From positions 1-64,000 of the forward strand of contig CANQRM010000006.1 of NCBI GenBank assembly GCA_947626265.1: a DNA stretch of 64,000 nucleotides. The letters run 5' to 3'. Within the stretch, counting starts at the first letter, position 1, and each line of letters begins with the position of its first letter. This stretch comes from an uncultured Oscillospiraceae bacterium (GTDB lineage Bacteria; Bacillota; Clostridia; Oscillospirales; Oscillospiraceae). The notes beneath the pieces are model-generated. The model saw nothing but the letters and a program-made list of their open reading frames with translations, made no database searches and was not told where the DNA came from. Below are positions 57,245 through 64,000 of the stretch, one piece after another. A program made the translations under genes and the position numbers.

Positions 57245-58345
57245 TCAATCTATACGCGCTACATTCTTCTGTCCCTTGCCTATGCCGTTCACAGCTCTTT
57301 CAAACCTGAAGCACAGCTTTATCGGCCAAGCGAAAGGCAGGCGCAGTGCATGCTTCAAAAGGACGTCTACCTTTTTCAGATGTGCGTTTTCACGCCCCCA
57401 AATGGCAGCATGACACAGCGGCTCCCGTTTCATCGCGCGAAACTCCGTCACGATCTCAGAATACGATTTGGGATTTGACGGATGAAAATAACAGCATCGG
57501 AGATTGGCTTTTATCAACATAAACACCCTGATAAGGATCTCAGCCCGATACGCTTCCTGATCCGACTGTCTTGACATAAACTCAGTCATTATATCTATGA
57601 ATCTTTTGCGCATGCAGGGCCAGTTGGGATTGAAGCGATGTCTGGCCGACGTCTCAACGTTATCACGATAATGATAACCGGTGCACTCACATGCCACTAC
57701 GGCAGCGGCTCTCTCAAATACATGCAAATTGAAAAGGACATCCTCAAAGGCTTGCAGCACAATATCATATTCTATATGTTCTTTTTTCAAAAAAGAACAA
57801 CGGTACAACTTATTCCATGAAACACTGAGACATGACCATCTGTGCTGCTCCATCACTCCGTATCCCGGCACCAATGTTTTTTTGATCAGCGTCTGCCTAT
57901 TGACGATCCCCTCATCATAGGCATAAAAAATACGGGCAGTTTCTGCGCCGGAACGTTTCTCTATAATATGGCCGCTGGCGCAGATCACATCAACCCCGTT
58001 TGACGGGACCGAATCGACCATCTGTTCAAAATAGTTTGTTTCAAGCCAGTCGTCCGAGTCGGCAAACGCGATCCACTCCCCTGCCGCCGCCTGGATACCG
58101 TCGTTCCTAGCCGCTCCGACTCCTCCGTTTGCTTTATGGATGACCTGGATACGCTTATCCTTCGCGGCATACTCGTCGCATATGGCGCCGCAGTTGTCCG
58201 GTGAACCGTCGTCGACAATGATGATCTCCAAATTTTTGTATGTCTGATTTACCACACTGTCCAGGCACTGCCGGATATACGGCTCTACGTTATAGACAGG
58301 TATAATGACCGATATCAGTGATCCCATCCCCGGTTCAGACGGCAT
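57245..58345 (-). CDS. Glycosyltransferase family 2 (paralogue of 54965..56023)
   Basis: MGSLISVIIPVYNVEPYIRQCLDSVVNQTYKNLEIIIVDDGSPD; start with AGGAGG at 58345. Confidence 0.93.
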   Translation of the reverse strand: MPSEPGMGSLISVIIPVYNVEPYIRQCLDSVVNQTYKNLEIIIVDDGSPDNCGAICDEYAAKDKRIQVIHKANGGVGAARNDGIQAAAGEWIAFADSDDWLETNYFEQMVDSVPSNGVDVICASGHIIEKRSGAETARIFYAYDEGIVNRQTLIKKTLVPGYGVMEQHRWSCLSVSWNKLYRCSFLKKEHIEYDIVLQAFEDVLFNLHVFERAAAVVACECTGYHYRDNVETSARHRFNPNWPCMRKRFIDIMTEFMSRQSDQEAYRAEILIRVFMLIKANLRCCYFHPSNPKSYSEIVTEFRAMKREPLCHAAIWGRENAHLKKVDVLLKHALRLPFAWPIKLCFRFERAVNGIGKGQKNVARID

Positions 58346-59450
58346 AACAAACCTCCTGTTTACTTTTGTCCAGCGCCGCACGGATCACCTGGTCCATGTC
58401 GTAATACCTATATTCCCCCAGGCGGCCGCCGAAGATAACATTCTCTTCCTTATCCGCCAAGGCCCTGTATTTGGCATACAGCGCTCCGTTCTTTTCATCA
58501 TTCACCGGGTAATAGGGCTCGTCCCCCGGCTCCCATGTCTTGGGGTACTCCCTTGTGATGACCGTCCTGTTCGGATCGCCCGCGCCGAACTCGAACCATT
58601 TATGCTCGATGATACGCGTCCAGGGCGTCTCGGCGTCCGTAAAGTTCATTCCCGCTATGCCCTGATAGTTCCCCGTGTCCAGCGTCTCGGTCTCAAAGCA
58701 CAGCGAGCGATATTCCAGCCGTCCCAGCCGGCAGCTAAAATATTCGTCGATCGGGCCGGTATACACTATCCTCTCCGCCAGGGCGTCCAGCCGCGCTTTA
58801 TCCGCCAGATAATCAATGCCCAGCCGGACCTCGACACCCTCCAGCATGCTGGCGATCATCTTTGTATAGCCGCCTATAGGGATACCCTGATAGGGATGCT
58901 CAAAGTAGTTGTTGTCAAAGCGCATGCGCACCGGCAGCCGGCGGATGATGAATGCCGGAAGCTCGCTGCAGGGCCGCCCCCACTGCTTCCGGGTATAGCC
59001 TTTCACAAGCTTTTCATAGATGTCCCGCCCCACCAGGGAGATGGCCTGCTCCTCCAGATCGCGCGGCTCCCCTTTGACCTCCCCACGCTGCTCTTCCAGC
59101 TTCGCGAGGACCTCCTCCGGGGTATTCACGCCCCATATCTGATGGAAGGTGTTCATATTAAAGGGCAGGCTATAAAGTTCTCCTTTATAGTTGGCCACCG
59201 GCTCATACCGGAAGTGGTTGAACCGGGCAAAGCGGTTCACATAGGCCCATACCTCTTCGTTGTTGGTGTGGAAGATATGGGGCCCGTATTTGTGAACGAC
59301 GATGCCGTCCTGCTCATATGTATACGCGTTCCCGGCGATATGGTCCCGCCGGTCAATGACAAGACAATGTTTTCCGGCGGCGGTCATGCGTTCGGCAAAT
59401 ACGGAACCAAATAGGCCGGCTCCGACGATAAGATAGTCATATGATCTCAT
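58335..59450 (-). CDS. glf: UDP-galactopyranose mutase
   Basis: YLIVGAGLFGSVFAERM; RRDHIAGNAYTYEQDGIVVHKYGPHIFHTNNEEVW; KQWGRPCSELP. Confidence 0.95.
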   Translation of the reverse strand: MRSYDYLIVGAGLFGSVFAERMTAAGKHCLVIDRRDHIAGNAYTYEQDGIVVHKYGPHIFHTNNEEVWAYVNRFARFNHFRYEPVANYKGELYSLPFNMNTFHQIWGVNTPEEVLAKLEEQRGEVKGEPRDLEEQAISLVGRDIYEKLVKGYTRKQWGRPCSELPAFIIRRLPVRMRFDNNYFEHPYQGIPIGGYTKMIASMLEGVEVRLGIDYLADKARLDALAERIVYTGPIDEYFSCRLGRLEYRSLCFETETLDTGNYQGIAGMNFTDAETPWTRIIEHKWFEFGAGDPNRTVITREYPKTWEPGDEPYYPVNDEKNGALYAKYRALADKEENVIFGGRLGEYRYYDMDQVIRAALDKSKQEVCYAV

Positions 59451-60310
59451 AGCTCTGTATAACGCTCCTCTGTGTACAGAACGCTATGCACATTTCTTTC
59501 AGCCCCAGAAGGGGGCGTCATATAATCTCCATATATCCGGGCCAGATAGGAATGATGATCTTCCGGCCCTTTCAGCTTCATCCCCTCGAACTCATACATC
59601 GCTCCAGGTCCAAAGACCCTCTGGGGAAACATTTCCTTTGCCTTATAGACCCCTATCCCGTTTATGATCCAGCTTGCGTCATGGTAAGGATACTCTCTCA
59701 AAACTCTGTCCAGCACATTCAGCCATTTGTCCGTATTCAAGTATCTCCATACGCCTGTTATCCTCGCCGCATATATGATCATTCTTTCATGTATGGGCCT
59801 GTCAGGACGTTTCAGATTGACCCTGTCAAGAGTTGAAATATGGTACATTGCGCGGGTGAACAGGATCTTCAGAAAATGAAATCTCCGTGCAACTGCGCTC
59901 TCCGGCATGCCATCCAGAGGAAACAGATCTATCCATATATTCTCTGTGCGTTCTATCATGCTTCCCATCCGTTTGACAGAATACCTCGTGTCTACGATAC
60001 GGGAAAAGTAAAAATGATGTGTCAGATTGCCGTCGTCCTTCTTATATGTTACCAGACGCAGATGGTCCGGCAGTTTCTCCCCAATATAGGCCAGCAGCCT
60101 GTCGTAGTGCTCTCGCGGGATACCAATATCGAAATCATCGTCCCAGGGAATAAAACCCTTGTGCCGGACCGCACCCAACAATGTGCCGTCAATGATATAA
60201 TAATCGATATTTGCGCTGTCCAAGAGCGGTTTGACGGTCGTAAAAATATCCCAGATCACACGCTGTACCAATGACAGGTCAGATCCATTCTCCATACTCT
60301 TCTTATTCAT
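59447..60310 (-). CDS. LicD family phosphotransferase
   Basis: DYYIIDGTLLGAVRHKGFIPWDDDFDIGIPREHYDRL. Confidence 0.92.
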   Translation of the reverse strand: MNKKSMENGSDLSLVQRVIWDIFTTVKPLLDSANIDYYIIDGTLLGAVRHKGFIPWDDDFDIGIPREHYDRLLAYIGEKLPDHLRLVTYKKDDGNLTHHFYFSRIVDTRYSVKRMGSMIERTENIWIDLFPLDGMPESAVARRFHFLKILFTRAMYHISTLDRVNLKRPDRPIHERMIIYAARITGVWRYLNTDKWLNVLDRVLREYPYHDASWIINGIGVYKAKEMFPQRVFGPGAMYEFEGMKLKGPEDHHSYLARIYGDYMTPPSGAERNVHSVLYTEERYTEL

Positions 60311-60363
60311 TCTCTGCGCTCACCATATTCCGCATCAGAAATCAATGGCCGGAACCGACCAGA

Positions 60364-61140
60364 TCATCTCTGCGGGAAAAACTTTCTGACGAGGAAGCGG
60401 CCGCCCTTTTTCAACCAATTTATTCTTTCCATAAACATCACGGGAAGTTCTCTATAAGCTATTCCTTCCACTTCATTCCAGGTGTCGATCATAAATTCTC
60501 CCATAGCCCCAGCTGTCCGTGCCTCCAGCGGAGAGTAATATGTATAGTCGATCCGCCGTTCCGTCTCGATCATAATAGGAAATAACCATTCACAATATCG
60601 GTCGAATACGTCCTTTTTCATAATAAATATATTGAACATATGGGCATGTGTCCTTGACACCACAGCATCAAATGCATCAACATATCCGGGCTGAAGTTCT
60701 TGTATCACGTCACGGAGGATCGCAAGGTTTTCCTCGTGCTCGTTAGGGGTATGTGAGAAATGGCTTCGCAGGCTCTCGATATAATACTTTCGCATTTTAG
60801 GCAGCACGAGATCGCAGTCTTTTAAAACAGACTCTAATTCCTTTTTTGAAAGAATGCAGTCAAATTTATCCTTTCCGATCCTTCGGAGCAGAGGCAGAGC
60901 CGTAAAATGGCGCCTATAATGAACGAGCCCTATATATTCCGCGCTTATATTCCTCCATGCCCAATAAATGCCTGTGAGCTCGCACAGATGCGGATTCAGG
61001 GAAGATATATTATCACCCGTATCATCGCCAACATAGCCCATTCCCTCTTTTCCGTTTTTACCAACGTGCACCGGAATATACATCGGGTCAGCCGGCATTC
61101 TATATCTTTTGTGAGCAGCCACTATTATTTTTATATCCAT
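60364..61140 (-). CDS. DUF4422 domain-containing glycosyltransferase-like protein
   Basis: IIVAAHKRYRMP; ISSLNPHLCELTGIYWAWRN...YIGLVHYRRHF. Confidence 0.87.
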   Translation of the reverse strand: MDIKIIVAAHKRYRMPADPMYIPVHVGKNGKEGMGYVGDDTGDNISSLNPHLCELTGIYWAWRNISAEYIGLVHYRRHFTALPLLRRIGKDKFDCILSKKELESVLKDCDLVLPKMRKYYIESLRSHFSHTPNEHEENLAILRDVIQELQPGYVDAFDAVVSRTHAHMFNIFIMKKDVFDRYCEWLFPIMIETERRIDYTYYSPLEARTAGAMGEFMIDTWNEVEGIAYRELPVMFMERINWLKKGGRFLVRKFFPQR

Positions 61141-61795
61141 ACTTCCACCCAAAAATCGCGGGGACCGTCAGTGCCAGGATCTTTGCGTCGGTCCACACAC
61201 TCTGTTCTCGGATATACCCCAGATCCATCTCGATCCATTCGTCGAACAGGATGTCATATCTGCTCGATATCTGCCAATAGCAGGTGATGCCCGGCTTTAC
61301 CAATTCCCGCTGGCGCTGATAGGCATTGCAGGCCAATTCCTCTGCTACAGGCAGCGGCCGGGGCCCGACCAGGCTCATGTCGCCTTTCAGCACATTCCAT
61401 AGCTGGGGCAGCTCGTCGATGCTCGTCCTGCGGATAAAACGCCCCACCTTTGTCACACGCGGGTCGTTTTTCATTTTAAAGACCGGGCCGTCCGCTTCGT
61501 TGCGTTCCATCAAGGACGCCTTGACCTCATCCGCGTCGGTGTACATGCTCCGCAGCTTGTAGATGGTGAATTCCCGCCCGTTCAAACCGATACGGGGCTG
61601 GCGATAGATCACCGGCCCCTTGGGGTCCTCCAGCTTGATGGCGGCGCCGCATACCAGGAATATCGGGATGCAGACGATCAGTCCTACAGCGGACGCCATG
61701 ATGTCGAACGCGCGCTTTATGAACCTGTATGCCAAGCTGTTGTTTGGCGCCGGCGTCTCTCTTTTTGCCGCTGCGGCTTCAGTTTCCCTGTTCAA
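61100..61795 (-). CDS. Undecaprenyl-phosphate sugar phosphotransferase (initiating transferase)
   Basis: FKMKNDPRVTKVGRFIRRTSIDELPQLWNVLKGDMSLVGPRPLP. Confidence 0.95.
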   Translation of the reverse strand: MNRETEAAAAKRETPAPNNSLAYRFIKRAFDIMASAVGLIVCIPIFLVCGAAIKLEDPKGPVIYRQPRIGLNGREFTIYKLRSMYTDADEVKASLMERNEADGPVFKMKNDPRVTKVGRFIRRTSIDELPQLWNVLKGDMSLVGPRPLPVAEELACNAYQRQRELVKPGITCYWQISSRYDILFDEWIEMDLGYIREQSVWTDAKILALTVPAIFGWKYGYKNNSGCSQKI

Positions 61796-61810
61796 ATAGC
61801 TCTCCTCAGC

Positions 61811-62749
61811 TCATTTTCCCATGAGCCCTCTGTAATACTCAATGGTCCGGGCCAGGCCCTCGCCCAGGGGCACCTTCGGCTCCCAGTCCAGCAGCTGTTT
61901 CGCCAGGGTGATATCCGGCCGGCGCTGCTTCGGGTCGTCCGTCGGGAGCGGCCGGAACATCAGCTTTGACCGGCTCCCGGTCCGGCGCAGCACTTCCTCC
62001 GCCAGTTCCAGCATCGTGAACTCCCCGGGATTGCCCAGATTCACCGGGCCCGTTACCTCCCCGGGGGCGGCCATCATCCGGCATATCCCCTCCAGCAGGT
62101 CGTCCACATAGCAGAAGCTCCGGGTCTGTTTCCCGTCGCCGTATACCGTGATGGGCTCGCCCCGCAGGGCCTGGTTCACGAAGTTGCTGATGACCCGCCC
62201 GTCGTGGGGGTCCATCCCGGGACCGTAGGTGTTGAAGATGCGCGCCACCTTGACCTTCGTCCCGTACCGGCGGTGGTAGTCGAAGCACAGCGTCTCCGCC
62301 GCCCGCTTCCCCTCGTCGTAGCAGGCCCGGGGCCCGTCCGGGTCCACGCTGCCCCGGTATGTCTCCGGCTGGGGATGGACCTGGGCGTCGCCATAGACCT
62401 CCGAGGTGGAGAACTGCAGCACCGCGGCGTCGTTTTGCCGCGCCAGCTCCAGCATGTTCAGCATCCCGAAGACGCTGGTCTTCAGGGTGTGCACCGGGTC
62501 CGTCTGATAGGCAGGCGGGCTGGCCGGGCAGGCCGCGTTGTATATCTGGTCCGCCGCCAGATCGATGGGCTCCACGATATCGTGTTCGATGAACTGAAAA
62601 TTGGGCAGGCCCATCAGCTCCCGGATGTTCTCCATCCGGCCTGTCTGGAGGTTATCCAGGCAGATGATATAGTTGTCCGGGTCCTTCGCCAGCCGTTTGC
62701 ACAGGTTGGACCCCAGAAAACCCGCGCCGCCGGTCACCAATATCCGCAT
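61811..62749 (-). CDS. UDP-glucuronate decarboxylase/NAD-dependent epimerase (UXS-like)
   Basis: [62 protein letters not shown]. Confidence 0.9.
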   Translation of the reverse strand: MRILVTGGAGFLGSNLCKRLAKDPDNYIICLDNLQTGRMENIRELMGLPNFQFIEHDIVEPIDLAADQIYNAACPASPPAYQTDPVHTLKTSVFGMLNMLELARQNDAAVLQFSTSEVYGDAQVHPQPETYRGSVDPDGPRACYDEGKRAAETLCFDYHRRYGTKVKVARIFNTYGPGMDPHDGRVISNFVNQALRGEPITVYGDGKQTRSFCYVDDLLEGICRMMAAPGEVTGPVNLGNPGEFTMLELAEEVLRRTGSRSKLMFRPLPTDDPKQRRPDITLAKQLLDWEPKVPLGEGLARTIEYYRGLMGK

Positions 62750-62760
62750 ATGCTCCGTCC

Positions 62761-63987
62761 TCAATCTCGCCGGAACAGGTCCCGGGTATAGAGCTTATCC
62801 GCCGCCGGCGCCAGCTCCTCCTCATACCGGTTGGCAAGGATCACGTCGCACCCGGCCAGGAAGCGTTCCAGGTCGTTGTTCACCGCATAGCCGTTGAAGC
62901 TGGTCTGTCCTGCCAGTGTCGGCTCATAGACGACGATGCTCACGCCCTCGCCGGCCAGGCGTTCCATGACGCCCTGCACGGCGCTGTCCCGGAAGTTGTC
63001 GCTGCCGGACTTCATGATGAGCCGGTACACGCCCGCCACGGGCTTGTCCTTCCCCGCCAGGTGCTTCATCACCTGGGCGGCGATGTGGTCCTTGCGCGCG
63101 TCGTTGGTCTCCACGACGGCCCGGATGAGCCGCTGGGGCATATCCGCGCAGCCGGCCAGCAGCTGCTTCGTGTCCTTGGGGAAGCAGTAGCCCCCGTAGC
63201 CGAAGGAGGGGTTATTGTAGTGGTCCCCGATCCGCCAGTCCATGCACACGCCCTGGATGACCTCCCGGGCGTTCAGGCCGTTCAGCTCCGCGTAGGTATC
63301 CAGCTCGTTAAAAAAGCCCACCCGCATGGCGAGGTAGGCGTTGGCAAACAGCTTTGCCGCCTCCGCCTCCGTGGAGCCCATCACCAGCACGGACACGTCC
63401 CTGTTCAGGGCCGCAGCCTTCAGAAGTTCACCGAACCCCTCCGCGGCCTTCACCATCTCTTCGTCGGCCATATCCGTGCCCACGATGATCCGCCGGGGAT
63501 AGAGGTTGTCGTACAGGCCCTTGCCCTCCCGGAGAAATTCCGGGCTGAACAGGATGTTCCGGCGCCCCGTCTTCTCCCGCAGGCTCTTCGTATAGCCCAC
63601 CGGTACGGTGGACTTGATCACGATGAGCGCCTCTGGGGCATACGCCGCGGCCTTGCGCACCACGTCCTCCACCGCGGAGGTATCGAAGCGCCGGGTCTGC
63701 GGGTCGTAGTTGGTAGGGGCCGCCACGATGACCAGATCGGCCCCCGTATAGGCCTCCCGCTCATCCACCGTCACCGTCAGGTCCAGCTCTTTCTCCGCCA
63801 GAAACCGCTCCAGCTCCGCATCGCGGATGGGCGATCTTTTCCCGGCGTTCACTAGGTCTGCCTTTTCCTGATGCCTGCACACGGCGTATACCTTGTGCTC
63901 CTGGGCCAGCATCACCGCCAGGCTCAGGCCCACATACCCGATGCCCGCCACCGCTATTTTGTTGATGGTCGTCTGTCTCTTCTCCAT
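62761..63987 (-). CDS. UDP-glucose 6-dehydrogenase family protein
   Basis: [44 protein letters not shown]. Confidence 0.94.
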   Translation of the reverse strand: MEKRQTTINKIAVAGIGYVGLSLAVMLAQEHKVYAVCRHQEKADLVNAGKRSPIRDAELERFLAEKELDLTVTVDEREAYTGADLVIVAAPTNYDPQTRRFDTSAVEDVVRKAAAYAPEALIVIKSTVPVGYTKSLREKTGRRNILFSPEFLREGKGLYDNLYPRRIIVGTDMADEEMVKAAEGFGELLKAAALNRDVSVLVMGSTEAEAAKLFANAYLAMRVGFFNELDTYAELNGLNAREVIQGVCMDWRIGDHYNNPSFGYGGYCFPKDTKQLLAGCADMPQRLIRAVVETNDARKDHIAAQVMKHLAGKDKPVAGVYRLIMKSGSDNFRDSAVQGVMERLAGEGVSIVVYEPTLAGQTSFNGYAVNNDLERFLAGCDVILANRYEEELAPAADKLYTRDLFRRD

Positions 63988-64000
63988 GGTCTCTTTCTGA

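Noticed and set aside
1-64000. CRISPR arrays, rRNA and tRNA genes
   Set aside because: None seen on reading; not excluded for divergent tRNAs because no covariance search could be run

Overview
High-GC Clostridia-like (spore-former: alpha/beta SASP) chromosomal window, almost fully coding. Main blocks: (1) 1-3.7 kb: orphan tyrosine recombinase, SASP, C39-like peptidase and a large membrane protein of unknown function. (2) 3.8-11.5 kb: phosphorelay of two hybrid histidine kinases, a stand-alone HPt protein and a REC/HD-GYP/GGDEF c-di-GMP protein. (3) 11.6-23.9 kb: ComEC-like metallo-beta-lactamase-fold protein, D-aminoacylase-like amidohydrolase and a Dpp/Ykf-like murein-peptide uptake and recycling operon. 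(4) 24-27.5 kb: xanthine/uracil permease with an attenuator-like leader, and a Na/Pi symporter. (5) 27.6-47.4 kb: divergent rhamnose/uronate polysaccharide utilisation locus with YesMN-type regulators, sugar ABC transporter, GH88, heparinase II/III-like, DUF2264 and GH5 proteins. (6) 47.5-64 kb: exopolysaccharide operon with Ugd/UXS/Glf, glycosyltransferases, LicD, sulfotransferase, flippase, polymerase, and a phosphonate branch (tri-domain cytidylyltransferase/PEP mutase fusion plus phosphonopyruvate decarboxylase). Most unexpected signal: the AT-rich 10-mer TTATGTAAAC occurs six times inside high-GC genes. It is identical to the XerD-binding half of the Firmicutes dif site as I remember it, so these may be XerD-binding (XDS-like) sites marking a replication-terminus region. 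All family calls come from reading the sequence; no database search was run.
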